From positions 3,844,001 to 3,908,000 of the forward strand of contig NZ_LT607412.1 in assembly GCF_900091455.1 (NCBI RefSeq): 64,000 nucleotides of DNA. The letters are read 5' to 3'. Below the pieces are notes generated by a model that was not told the DNA's origin, made no database searches, and saw only the letters and a program-made list of their open reading frames with translations. Both the position numbers and the translations under genes were made by a program. This stretch comes from Micromonospora coriariae (lineage in GTDB: Bacteria; Actinomycetota; Actinomycetes; Mycobacteriales; Micromonosporaceae). Shown in pieces: positions 26,084 through 34,237 of this stretch; within the stretch, counting starts at the first letter, position 1; every line of letters starts with the position of its first letter.

Positions 26084-27281
26084 CGGTCCGCCGACGACGC
26101 ATCAGCACGATCCCGCCCAGCGCGGCAGCGCCGAGCAGGCTCGCCCCACCGGTGGCCAGGCCACGGTCGGTGCCGGTGCTCGCGCCACCGTCACCACCGT
26201 CGACCCCGCCGTGGGGCAGCACGACGAGCTCACCCTCGCCGCACGAGCCCTTGAGCTCGTAGCGACCCGGGCGGGCGTCCTTGTCGACCTTGGCCTCGCC
26301 GTAGTAGACGAAGTCCCGCTTGTTCTCCCAGCGGTCCTCGTCCCGGCTGTCCTTGCCGTAGTCGCCGCCCTCGTCGTGGCCGTTCTCCTTGGACTCCCAG
26401 CCCTTGTCCGAGCCGTACTCGTCGGAGCCGCCCTTGTCCGAGCCGTACTCGTCGGAGCCGCGCTCGTCCGAGCCGTACTCGTCGTGGCCCTTGGAGTCCG
26501 AGCCCTTGTCCGAGCCGTACTCGTCGGAGCCGCGCTCGTCCGAGCCGTACTCCTCGTGGCCCTTGGAGTCCCAGTCCTTCTTGTCCTCGTCCTTGGACTC
26601 CCAGTCCTTCTTGTCCTCGTCCTTGGAGTCGCGGCCTTCCTGGCCGTGCTCCTCGCCCTTCCAGTCCTTGCTGTCCTCGTCGCCGTGAGCGTCGGCCGCG
26701 GCGCCGCCACCCTGGCCGCCGTTCTCGTCCTTGCCCTCGTAGTCCTTGCCGTTCTCGTCCTTGCCGTGCTCGTCCTTGCTGTTGTCGTCCTTGCCCTTGT
26801 CGTCCTTGCCGTGCTCGTCCTTGCCGTTCTCGTCCTTGCCGTTGTGGTCCTTGCCCTTGTCGTCCTTGCCGTGCTCGTCCTTGCCGTTCTCGTCCTTGCC
26901 GTTGTGGTCCTTGCCCTTGTCGTCCTTGCCGTGCTCGTCCTTGCCGTTCTCGTCCTTGCCGTTCTCGTCCTTGCCGTCGTGGCCGGAGGAGTTCTCCTCC
27001 TCGCGCCAATCGCCCTTGTCGTCGTGCACCGGCTTGAGCTTCACCTTGCCGGTGACCTTGGACCACACGAACGCGTGCTCCTGGCGATCCGGGCAGATCT
27101 CGAGGAGCTTGACCTCTTCGCCGGCCTTGACGACGTGCGGCTTGGCGAGAACCTTGCCGTCACGGTCCTTGCCACCGTCGTGGTGCCCATCGGCGAACGC
27201 GATCCCCGGCGTGAACACCAAGAGCGCCGCACCGCCGAGCGCGGCGCCCGCAACGACCTTCCCGAGCATCTTCTTAGCCAT
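26067..27281 (-). CDS. Secreted charged-repeat surface protein, probable sortase substrate
   Basis: 404 residues. A signal peptide (about 1-31, ending AFA) is followed by a short beta-rich segment with Cys62 (VKAGEEVKLLEIC), then more than 200 residues of extremely charged repeats (GKDENGKDEHGKDDK units, then YGSDERGSDE units), then a second beta segment with the other Cys (YYGEAKV, GSCGEG). The C terminus is TGTDRGLATGG, a hydrophobic helix and RRRR, i.e. a cell-wall sorting signal without LPxTG. The two Cys segments look like halves of one Ig-like domain split by the repeat. ATG 27281 is preferred to GTG 27293. Overlaps the sortase gene by 17 bases. Confidence 0.8.
   Translation of the reverse strand: MAKKMLGKVVAGAALGGAALLVFTPGIAFADGHHDGGKDRDGKVLAKPHVVKAGEEVKLLEICPDRQEHAFVWSKVTGKVKLKPVHDDKGDWREEENSSGHDGKDENGKDENGKDEHGKDDKGKDHNGKDENGKDEHGKDDKGKDHNGKDENGKDEHGKDDKGKDDNSKDEHGKDENGKDYEGKDENGGQGGGAAADAHGDEDSKDWKGEEHGQEGRDSKDEDKKDWESKDEDKKDWDSKGHEEYGSDERGSDEYGSDKGSDSKGHDEYGSDERGSDEYGSDKGGSDEYGSDKGWESKENGHDEGGDYGKDSRDEDRWENKRDFVYYGEAKVDKDARPGRYELKGSCGEGELVVLPHGGVDGGDGGASTGTDRGLATGGASLLGAAALGGIVLMRRRRTDGSLV
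26398..26640. repeat. In-frame repeats encoding YGSDE and KDWESKDEDK units
   Basis: Within the surface-protein gene, GAGCCGTACTCGTC recurs six times between about 26411 and 26553. Next to it a roughly 33-base unit containing CCAGTCCTTCTTGTCCTCGT is repeated twice. All copies keep the reading frame and encode acidic repeats. Slippage would change copy number in steps of whole codons. Confidence 0.75.
26761..26940. repeat. 60-bp tandem repeat, three copies, in the surface-protein gene
   Basis: Positions 26821-26880 and 26881-26940 are identical over 60 bases, and 26761-26820 differs at only a few. Each copy is built from a nested 12-base unit based on CGTCCTTGCCGT. The identity of two copies implies recent duplication or ongoing homogenisation. 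The encoded unit is GKDENGKDEHGKDDKGKDHN. Confidence 0.85.
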
Positions 27282-27872
27282 GACCTGCGTCACTCCATCC
27301 CTGTTGTCCTGAGCCCGGCGACAACCGAGCTAAGACCGACGTTAGACCGTTTCATGAACTATGAAGGGAAACATTCGTGTTTTGACCTTTACTGCTGGTA
27401 AGCGGTAAAGGGGTGCTACGCGGCTTTCTCCCCGCCGAACGCGGTGTGGGAGCGCAACATCGGGTTGTGGGTGAGAGAAGGGGTTCCGCGCCCGCCGTGT
27501 CGGCCCGGCCGCGTCATCCGGTAGCGGCGGCGCGGTTCCGCTCGTGCCGGTCGCGCGGTCTCGCAGGTATCGTCCGAGTCGGGCCTCCGAATACATCGAG
27601 CCATTGCCATGGAAGCGCTCCCATGCAAGAATCGGCGCACGCGGTTCGGGGAGCCCCACCGCGCAGGCAGCGGAGTCGAGGGCAACCGGTCCGCCGGACG
27701 ACATCCCGCCGCCGACCGACCGCTTGCCGGTCGTTCACCACCACCACCGCCCGTCCGGGTCGGGCACCCCCGAAGAATCCCGTTGGCGCCGGCGGCCGTC
27801 CGTGCAGGACGCCCACCGGGCCGTCTCGCCGGGCCGTACGCGAGCCCGGTCTCGCCCAAGGAGATCAGTGGC
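27282..27872. promoter_or_regulatory. Long divergent intergenic region before the cellulase
   Basis: 591 bases between the surface-protein and cellulase genes, with no convincing gene in any frame. The stretch 27325-27410 is unusually AT-rich for this window and has two inverted repeats: TTCAT(5 nt)ATGAA at 27351-27365 and CTTTACTGC(6 nt)GCGGTAAAG at 27387-27410, one mismatch. Both are operator-like and lie within 130 bases of the surface-protein start. A CelR-like full site is at 27610-27623 and a possible half site (TGGGAGCGC) at 27447-27455. Confidence 0.5.
27610..27623. promoter_or_regulatory. CelR/CebR-type operator upstream of the cellulase
   Basis: TGGAAGCGCTCCCA matches 13 of 14 positions of the 14-bp TGGGAGCGCTCCCA site bound by the LacI-family cellulase repressor CelR of Thermobifida fusca and by related CebR proteins. 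It is about 250 bases upstream of the cellulase start codon. Cellobiose is the known inducer for this regulator class. Confidence 0.75.
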
Positions 27873-29651
27873 ATGAATGTGTGGAGAAGGCTGTCCGGCC
27901 CACGCCGGGCAATCGCGCTCGCCGGCGCGGGCGTCCTGGTCGCCGGCGGGTTGGTGACGATCCCCGTCACCGCGGCGCAGGCCGCGACCCAGTGCGACAT
28001 CGCCTACTCGGCGAACGAGTGGCCCGGTGGCTTCACCGCGAGCATCACAATCAAGAACGTCGGCGACCCGATCAACGGCTGGACGCTTGGGTGGACCTTC
28101 CCGAACTCCAGCCAGCGGGTGCAGCAGGGCTGGTCGGCCGAGTTCACCCAGTCCGGCAGCCAGGTCACCGCGCGCAGCCTGTCCTACAACGGCAGCCTCG
28201 CCACCGGCGCGTCGACGAGCATCGGGTTCAACGGCGCGTGGAGCGGCAGCAACCCCAAGCCGACCTCGTTCACCCTCAACGGAGTGACCTGCAACGGTGG
28301 CACCACGCCGCCGACCACACCCCCGCCGACGACCCCGCCCCCGACCACGCCTCCGCCGACCACACCCCCGCCGACCACGCCGCCGCCCACCGGTAGCAAG
28401 GTGGACAACCCGTACGCCGGGGTCCGGGGGTACGTGAACCCCGAGTGGAAGGCCAAGGCGGACGCCGAGCCGGGCGGCAGCCGGGTCTCCAACAACCCGA
28501 CCGCTGTGTGGCTGGACCGGATCGCCGCCATCAACGGCACCCCGGACAGCAGCTCCAACGGCGCCTTCGGTGTGCGCGACCACCTGGAGGAGGCGCTGCG
28601 CCAGGGCGCCGGCTACATCCAGTTCGTGATCTACAACCTGCCCGGCCGGGACTGCGCCGCGCTCGCCTCCAACGGTGAGCTGGGCCCGGACGAACTGCCC
28701 AAGTACAAGGCCGAGTACATCGACCCGATCGCCGCGATCCAGGGCGATCCGAAGTACCGGAACATCCGGATCATCAACATCATCGAGATCGACTCGCTGC
28801 CCAACCTGGTGACCAACACCTCCGGGCAGGCCGGCGGCACGGTCATGTGCGACACGGTCAAGGCCAACGGCGCATACGTCAACGGCGTCGGTTACGCCCT
28901 GGCGAAGCTGGGCGCGCTCGGCAACGTCTACAACTACATCGACGCCGCGCACCACGGCTGGATCGGCTGGGACAGCAACTTCGGCCCGACCGCCGACATC
29001 CTGAAGTCCGCCGCGGTCGCGTCCGGCAGCACGGTCAACAACGTGCACGGGTTCATCGTCAACACGGCGAACTACTCGGCGCTGCGCGAGCCGTACGTCA
29101 AGATCACCGACTCGGTGAACGGCACTTCGGTGCGACAGTCCAAGTGGGTCGACTGGAACTTCTACGTCGACGAACTGTCCTTCGCCCAGGCGTTCCGCGA
29201 CAAGCTGGTCCAGGTCGGCTTCAACTCCGGCATCGGCATGCTGATCGACACCTCCCGCAACGGCTGGGGCGGCACCGCCCGGCCCACCGGACCGGGCGCG
29301 ACGACGAGCGTGGACACATACGTCAACGGCGGTCGGATCGACCGGAGGCTCCACCTGGGCAACTGGTGCAACCAGGCCGGCGCCGGCCTCGGCGAGCGGC
29401 CCCGGTCCAACCCGGAGCCGGGCATCGACGCGTACGTCTGGGTGAAGCCCCCGGGCGAGTCGGACGGCTCCAGCCGGGAGATCCCGAACAACGAGGGCAA
29501 GGGCTTCGACCGGATGTGCGACCCGACGTACGGCGGTAACGCCCGCAACGGCAACAGCCCATCCGGAGCGCTGCCTGACGCGCCGATCTCCGGCGCGTGG
29601 TTCTCCGCCCAGTTCCAGGAGCTGATGCGCAACGCGTACCCGGCGCTCTGA
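27873..29651 (+). CDS. cel6B: Secreted GH6 exocellulase (cellobiohydrolase) with CBM2, Cel6B type
   Basis: 592 residues. Signal peptide about 1-38 (ending AQAA), CBM2 cellulose-binding module about 39-137, a TTPPPTTPPP linker, then a GH6 catalytic domain about 165-592. Segments such as NLPGRDCAALASNGELG, IIEIDSLPNLVTN, YNYIDAAHHGWIGWDSNFGP, MLIDTSRNGWGG and WVKPPGESDGSS follow Thermobifida Cel6B closely, indicating an exo-acting enzyme releasing cellobiose from non-reducing ends. ATG 27873 has AAGGAG nine bases upstream; upstream frame extensions are not protein-like. Probably cellobiose-regulated through the site at 27610. Confidence 0.93.
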   Translation: MNVWRRLSGPRRAIALAGAGVLVAGGLVTIPVTAAQAATQCDIAYSANEWPGGFTASITIKNVGDPINGWTLGWTFPNSSQRVQQGWSAEFTQSGSQVTARSLSYNGSLATGASTSIGFNGAWSGSNPKPTSFTLNGVTCNGGTTPPTTPPPTTPPPTTPPPTTPPPTTPPPTGSKVDNPYAGVRGYVNPEWKAKADAEPGGSRVSNNPTAVWLDRIAAINGTPDSSSNGAFGVRDHLEEALRQGAGYIQFVIYNLPGRDCAALASNGELGPDELPKYKAEYIDPIAAIQGDPKYRNIRIINIIEIDSLPNLVTNTSGQAGGTVMCDTVKANGAYVNGVGYALAKLGALGNVYNYIDAAHHGWIGWDSNFGPTADILKSAAVASGSTVNNVHGFIVNTANYSALREPYVKITDSVNGTSVRQSKWVDWNFYVDELSFAQAFRDKLVQVGFNSGIGMLIDTSRNGWGGTARPTGPGATTSVDTYVNGGRIDRRLHLGNWCNQAGAGLGERPRSNPEPGIDAYVWVKPPGESDGSSREIPNNEGKGFDRMCDPTYGGNARNGNSPSGALPDAPISGAWFSAQFQELMRNAYPAL

Positions 29652-29716
29652 CCGGATCGCTCCCGCACCCACCCGCCGCGGGCGGTAGGTGAGGCACTGC
29701 CGGCGGCAGGTTCCCC

Positions 29717-29755
29717 GGGTCCCCGGTCCGACCGTGACGGTCGGACCGGGGACCC
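29717..29755. terminator. Very strong bidirectional hairpin after the cellulase
   Basis: GGGTCCCCGGTCCGACCGT (29717-29735) is the exact reverse complement of 29737-29755; a realistic fold is a 17-bp stem with a GTGAC loop. It lies between the converging cellulase gene and the small gene ending at 29771. Confidence 0.8.
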
Positions 29756-29770
29756 CCTCGTGGGCCCTGC

Positions 29771-30157
29771 TCAGGGCACTGTGCGCTCGATCGCCGCCCG
29801 ACCCTGCTCGGCCAGGTCGTGGCGGGCCTTGTCCAGGTTCTCCGGGGTGAGGTCCTGCCCGCGGGCCATCACCAGATCCTCCGGCTCCCAGGGCTGTTCC
29901 GCGCCCGTGCGGATGTTGTCCCCGCCGGCGCCGGTGCCCGTTCCGGTCGCCCCGGTGCCGGCAGCGTACGGGTCGCCGAGCAGGTCGTCGGTGCCAGGCG
30001 CGAGGTCGTCCGGCCGGGTGCGGGGCTCACCGAAGGCCGGGGTGTCCCGGTCCGGGCCGCCCCCGGTCCGCAGCTGCGGGACGGTGCTGTCATCGTCCGC
30101 CGCCGCGGCCATCTCCGGGCTCTCCTCCAGCGGCGGTCGGCGGTCGCGATCGGTCAT
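29771..30157 (-). CDS. Small hydrophilic protein of unknown function
   Basis: 128 residues, acidic and Gly/Thr-rich, probably largely disordered up to about residue 90 (contains GTGATGTGTGAGG). The C terminus is more ordered, with EPEDLVMARGQDLTPENLDKARHDLAEQG. No signal peptide or membrane helix. ATG 30157 has AGGAGG seven bases upstream, which fixes the start over an upstream in-frame codon. I do not recognise the family. Confidence 0.65.
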   Translation of the reverse strand: MTDRDRRPPLEESPEMAAAADDDSTVPQLRTGGGPDRDTPAFGEPRTRPDDLAPGTDDLLGDPYAAGTGATGTGTGAGGDNIRTGAEQPWEPEDLVMARGQDLTPENLDKARHDLAEQGRAAIERTVP

Positions 30158-30228
30158 GGTGCTGCCTCCTGTGTCCGACACGTTGCCTGATCCCCCTCGC
30201 GTACCCCCTCGGGCCGCGCCCATGCCCC

Positions 30229-30258
30229 CCGGGTGGCCGACGCGCGCTGACCACCCGG
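30229..30258. terminator. 8-bp hairpin after the small membrane protein gene
   Basis: CCGGGTGG (30229-30236) pairs with 30251-30258. It lies 17 bases past the minus-strand stop at 30275. A modest stem; probable terminator of the symporter operon. Confidence 0.4.
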
Positions 30259-30274
30259 CGCGCGGGGCTGCCCG

Positions 30275-30583
30275 TCAGCTACCGGGATCCTTCTCGTTCG
30301 GGGCCGGCGGCTCGGCCGGGCGCAGCCACTGCCAGAGCAGCATGAGCAGACCGAAGGCGAGCATCACCAGGCCGGCCCACAGGTTGATCCGGACGCCCTC
30401 GGCCTTGTCGATCTCGGCCCGGCTGTCGAAGACGCCGATCAAGGTCACGATGACCCCGTACGCCACGAAGAGCCCACCGATCACCCGGCGGATGTCGAAC
30501 AGTCGCGCGGCGGCGGAGCGGCGCTGCTCCGCCTGGGTCTCGTCGATCAGCGGGTCCTGTGCCGGCTGGCCTTGGTTGTCCAT
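30275..30583 (-). CDS. Small two-helix membrane protein, symporter-associated
   Basis: 102 residues: a soluble N terminus (about 1-32), helix 1 (IGGLFVAYGVIVTLIGVF, about 35-52), a short polar loop, helix 2 (LWAGLVMLAFGLLMLLWQWL, about 68-87) and a Pro-rich tail. It starts 15 bases after the symporter stop, so the two are almost certainly co-transcribed. By analogy with small partners of SSS permeases it may be an accessory subunit; this is inference from position only. Confidence 0.75.
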   Translation of the reverse strand: MDNQGQPAQDPLIDETQAEQRRSAAARLFDIRRVIGGLFVAYGVIVTLIGVFDSRAEIDKAEGVRINLWAGLVMLAFGLLMLLWQWLRPAEPPAPNEKDPGS

Positions 30584-30598
30584 CTGCCGACCCCTTTC

Positions 30599-32269
30599 CT
30601 AGAAGACCGGGATGTAGAAGAGGGCGGCCAGCACGACCGCGATCACACCCAGCAGCACGGGGGAGCGGTACCAGGCGGCATCCCCGGCGAGCACGTCGCC
30701 CTTCAGGTCGACACCGCCCATGCCGTAGACCAGCCCGCGCAGCTCCTCGTCGCGTTTGGGTGCGGTGAGCGGGGTGATGATCGCGGCGACCACCACCGCC
30801 GTGACGAACGCGAGGCCGGCACCCCAGAAGCTCTCCTCCAGGTCGGAGTTGAAGTCGACCACGCCGCCCTTGTAGAGCAGGTAGAGGCTCAGCGACACCA
30901 GGGTGCCCAGCAGCAGCGACCAGAAGCCGGCCAGCGCGCTCATCCGCTTCCAGAACATGCCGATGATGAAGGTGGCGAACAGCGGCGCGTTGAAGACGGA
31001 GAAGAGCGCCTGGATGTAGTTCATGATGTTGCTGAACCCGGCCGCGATGAACGCGGTGCCGATCCCGATCACCACGGCCGCGACGGTCGCCCACCGGCCG
31101 ATCCGGAGGTAGTACTCGTCCGACCGGTCGCGGCGGACGTACGCCTGCCAGATGTCGTAGGTGAAGACGGTGTTGAAGCCGCTCACGTTGGCCGCCATGC
31201 CGGCCATGAACGAGGCGAGCAGGCCGGTGACCGCCACGCCGAGCACGCCGTTGGGGAGCAGGTCGCGCATCAGCAGCGGGATCGCGTTGTTGTACTGCAG
31301 GTCGCCGCTCTCCGCGCCGAGGCCCTTCACCGTCACCAGGGCCACCAGGCCGGGGATGACGGTGACCAGGGGGATGAACAGCTTCGGGTACGCGGCGATG
31401 ATCGGCGTACGCCGGGCGGCGCTCATGTTCTTCGCCGACAGCGCCCGCTGCACCTCGGCGAAGTTCGTCGTCCAGTAGCCGAAGGAGAGCACGAAGCCGA
31501 GACCGAAGACGATGCCCAGCCAGTGCGCGCCGAGCGGGTTGTTGGTGGTGCCGGTGTCCTGCCAGGCGTGCAGGCCCGCCTCCCCGAGCTTGGAGTCGCG
31601 GACCGCGTCCATCAGCCCGGACACCCCGCCCACCTTCACCAGGCCGATCACGGTGACCGGGATGAGGCCGGCCAGGATGACGAAGAACTGGAGCACCTCG
31701 TTGTAGATCGCCCCGGACAGGCCGCCGATGGTGATGTACGCCAGCACGATGGCCGCGCCGACCACGATCGCGGTCCAGAGCGGCCAGCCGAGCAGGGCCT
31801 GCATCACCAGGGCCAGCGCGTACAGGTTCACCCCGGCGATCAGCACCTGGGCGGCCGCGAAGCTGAGCGCGTTCAGCAGGTGGGTGGGGCGGTTGAACCG
31901 CAGCCGCAGGTACTCCGGCACGCTGCGGACCTTGGATCCGTAGTAGAAGGGCATCATGACGATGCCCAGGAAGACCATCGCCGGCACCGCGCCGATCCAG
32001 TAGTAGTGGACAGTCATCGCGCCGTACTGGGCGCCGTTCGCGGCCATCCCGATGATCTCCAGCGCGCCCAGGTTCGCGGAGACGAAGGCCAGCCCGGTCA
32101 CCCAGGCCGGCAGGGACCGGCCGGAGAGGAAGAAGTCGACGCTGGTGCGGATCGCCCGGCGGGCGGCGAAGCCGACCCCGAGGACGGTGAGGAAGTAGAG
32201 GGCCAGGATGAGGTAGTCCAGGCCGTTCATGTCGAGCCGAAGACCTCCGCCGTCGTCCATCACCGTCAC
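30599..32269 (-). CDS. Sodium:solute symporter (SSS family), sugar-type
   Basis: 556 residues with about 14 hydrophobic segments. SSS features include SVDFFLSGRSLPAWVTGLAF near the N terminus, GGLSGAIYNEVLQFFVIL (the GG-YT-like region of helix 5), FGYWTTNFAEVQRALSAKN and KLFIPLVTVIPGL. These resemble the galactose/inositol branch (vSGLT-like), so Na+-coupled sugar or polyol uptake is likely; the exact substrate is unknown. GTG 32269 or ATG 32260 are plausible starts, with GGGG just upstream. It leads a two-gene operon with the small membrane protein. Confidence 0.88.
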   Translation of the reverse strand: MTVMDDGGGLRLDMNGLDYLILALYFLTVLGVGFAARRAIRTSVDFFLSGRSLPAWVTGLAFVSANLGALEIIGMAANGAQYGAMTVHYYWIGAVPAMVFLGIVMMPFYYGSKVRSVPEYLRLRFNRPTHLLNALSFAAAQVLIAGVNLYALALVMQALLGWPLWTAIVVGAAIVLAYITIGGLSGAIYNEVLQFFVILAGLIPVTVIGLVKVGGVSGLMDAVRDSKLGEAGLHAWQDTGTTNNPLGAHWLGIVFGLGFVLSFGYWTTNFAEVQRALSAKNMSAARRTPIIAAYPKLFIPLVTVIPGLVALVTVKGLGAESGDLQYNNAIPLLMRDLLPNGVLGVAVTGLLASFMAGMAANVSGFNTVFTYDIWQAYVRRDRSDEYYLRIGRWATVAAVVIGIGTAFIAAGFSNIMNYIQALFSVFNAPLFATFIIGMFWKRMSALAGFWSLLLGTLVSLSLYLLYKGGVVDFNSDLEESFWGAGLAFVTAVVVAAIITPLTAPKRDEELRGLVYGMGGVDLKGDVLAGDAAWYRSPVLLGVIAVVLAALFYIPVF

Positions 32270-32410
32270 CCCTAATCCGCCCGTTTGATGCGCGCGCCCT
32301 ATTACCCCGGACGGGCGATTTCACGCCTGCTGTCGTGTCCCGCCGTGTTCCGGCCCCCTCGGGCGATCCGGCGCGGCGAACGCGTGCGGATGAACCGCCC
32401 GGCCGTACGC

Positions 32411-32440
32411 GGGCACCCCGGCCGGCTGGCCGGGGTGCCC
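32411..32440. terminator. 13-14-bp perfect hairpin ending the shared-domain gene pair
   Basis: GGGCACCCCGGCC (32411-32423) pairs perfectly with 32428-32440 around GGCT, with one more pair outside. It lies 13 bases past the minus-strand stop at 32453. Confidence 0.7.
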
Positions 32441-32452
32441 GTGGTGTGTCGC

Positions 32453-33382
32453 TCAGCGACCCAGCACGCGGTCCAGGAAGTCCCGGTAGCGGCGTACCGC
32501 CATCCGCAGCTGCTCGGTGTCCGCCGAGCCGGCGTCCTGCCATCCGCCCAGCGCGTTCTTCTGCGCGGCCAGCGCCGACGCGAGCGCCTGGATGGCCTCC
32601 TCCACCAGCGACTGCGCCTCGCCGGCCGCGGCCTGCGGATCGTCCACGAAGCGCAACTGCACGTCCCGCCAGCGGTCCCGGAAACGCTGCGCCGCGTCCG
32701 CGTCGAGGAGGGTGGCGGGCTCGGCCGCCACGGTCGACCCGGCGGGTCGCGACGTACCGGCCGACTCCAACGAGGTGCCGGTGCCACCGGCGGCGAGCAC
32801 CGGGTCGGCGTCCGGCGAGACGGCGTCCGGGTCGACCATCTCCGGCGTGGCGCTGCCGTAGGCGGCCGCGTCCGGGTCACCGCCCGGCGGGGTCAGATCA
32901 CTGCGCCGCTCGGGACCGTTGTCCGTGCTGCCCGGCGGGACGACGGTCCGGGTGGACGTGTCCGCGTCGGCCCGGGCGTCGTCGGTCTCCGCATCGGTGC
33001 CCCGGCGGTGCAGTTCGGCGGTGGGGTCGGCACGCAGACCCTCACGCTCGCCGCCCTCGGCGCCGTCGCCGGGCTGGGCGGTTCGCTCGGCCCGGGGGTC
33101 CGGCTGGTCCTCCGGGCGCGGGCTGGCCAGCGCGGACGCCGCCACCGCATCGGCCACCGTGGTGGCGCCGAAGGTGGTCGGCAGCGGCCCCGGCTCATGG
33201 AACCCGCCCTCGTCGGTGCGGTCGTCGGCGGCGGACGGGTCGTCGAAGGTGCCCCGGTCGTCCAGCGCGTCCTCGGGCACGTCCGCGCGACCGGCCCGGT
33301 CGCCGGCCGGCGGCACCGGCACGGGCCCGGACCGGACGGCCTCCGGATGGTCGTTGCTCACCTGCTGCTCTTCCTGGCGCAT
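32453..33382 (-). CDS. Hypothetical protein with long acidic disordered region and C-terminal shared domain
   Basis: 309 residues. Residues about 1-225 are Asp/Pro/Gly/Thr-rich and look disordered. The C-terminal 80 residues form an alpha-helical domain: RFRDRWRDVQLRFVDDPQAA, then EAQSLVEEAIQALA, then EQLRMAVRRYRDFLDRVLGR. The neighbour at 33394-33987 has a clearly related domain (see findings). No membrane helix or signal. GTG/ATG start at 33382, 11 bases after the neighbour's stop, so the pair is one operon. I cannot assign a function. Confidence 0.75.
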   Translation of the reverse strand: MRQEEQQVSNDHPEAVRSGPVPVPPAGDRAGRADVPEDALDDRGTFDDPSAADDRTDEGGFHEPGPLPTTFGATTVADAVAASALASPRPEDQPDPRAERTAQPGDGAEGGEREGLRADPTAELHRRGTDAETDDARADADTSTRTVVPPGSTDNGPERRSDLTPPGGDPDAAAYGSATPEMVDPDAVSPDADPVLAAGGTGTSLESAGTSRPAGSTVAAEPATLLDADAAQRFRDRWRDVQLRFVDDPQAAAGEAQSLVEEAIQALASALAAQKNALGGWQDAGSADTEQLRMAVRRYRDFLDRVLGR

Positions 33383-33393
33383 CGGTGGCCTCC

Positions 33394-33987
33394 TCAGCGG
33401 CTCGTGGCGTCGTGCGGGGTGTCCGGGTGGCGCTGTTCGGGCGGGCGGTGGCCGACCGGCTCCTCGCCGAGCAGGTCGGCGAAGAGTGCCCGGTAGTGCA
33501 CGACCGCCTGACGCAGCTCCTCGGTGCTGGCTTCGCCCCGGGAATTACGCAGGTGGATCTCGTGCGCGTCCCGGTAGTTGGTCAGCGTGCGGGCGTGGTC
33601 GACGGAGAGATGGGCGATCTGGTCGGAGAAATCCCCTGTCGGATAGCCCTGTTCCTCGATGAGCCGGGTGACCAGCTCATCCGCGTCGCCCACGGTCTCG
33701 CGCGGCGAGTCGACGAAACGGACCTGAAGCTCCTCCCAGGCGGCGGCGTAGCGGGCCCGGGACTCCAGGCTGAGCGGCGTGAGCGTGAGCTCGGCGTGCC
33801 GGCGTTCGCGGTCGCGCAGCTCGCGCTCCGCTGCGGACCGGCTGTCCTGCTCCGCCACCACCCGGTCGTACTCCGGCCCGAAACGGCCGCGGAGCGCGCG
33901 GCGCCGGCCGAGCGTCCGGACGGCCACGACCAGTGCCGCGATGGCCAGCACGACGAGCACGATGACGACTATCTGCGTGGGCGACAT
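33394..33987 (-). CDS. Membrane-anchored protein sharing a domain with its neighbour
   Basis: 197 residues. An N-terminal membrane helix (IVVIVLVVLAIAALVVAV, about 6-23) is followed by a basic stretch, a charged helical linker (about 40-70) and the shared domain (about 78-180): YAAAWEELQVRFVDSPRETV, DELVTRLIEEQGYP, STEELRQAVVHYRALFADLLGE. ATG 33987 has AAGGAGGAG six bases upstream. It is transcribed first in the pair and divergently from catalase across 250 bases. The helix suggests the domain is displayed at the cytoplasmic face. Function unknown. Confidence 0.8.
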   Translation of the reverse strand: MSPTQIVVIVLVVLAIAALVVAVRTLGRRRALRGRFGPEYDRVVAEQDSRSAAERELRDRERRHAELTLTPLSLESRARYAAAWEELQVRFVDSPRETVGDADELVTRLIEEQGYPTGDFSDQIAHLSVDHARTLTNYRDAHEIHLRNSRGEASTEELRQAVVHYRALFADLLGEEPVGHRPPEQRHPDTPHDATSR

Positions 33988-34237
33988 GGCTCCTCCTTCG
34001 TCACCTCGTATTCCCTCGGCGCACTGATCGCCAATCCCGATCCGGGGCACTTTCCTCATCGGTCCGTGTCCGGTGTCGTGGGAGGTGCCTGGGATCGGGC
34101 GATAACGAGGGCCACAGCACGGGATCCGGCCGAAACTTGACTCGTTCCAGAAAACGCGCTTGGGTGGGTTGGCGGGGCCTGCTGCGCCGGTCCGCCCCGG
34201 CCGGGGGCCCGGCGCACCACAGATCTGGAGGAGAGCG

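Noticed and set aside
26211..27401. Hydrophobic Val/Leu-rich frame opposite the surface-protein repeats, resembling a membrane protein
   Set aside because: It is the direct antisense of the GKDE repeats, whose Asp/Lys/Glu codons read as Val/Leu codons on the other strand.
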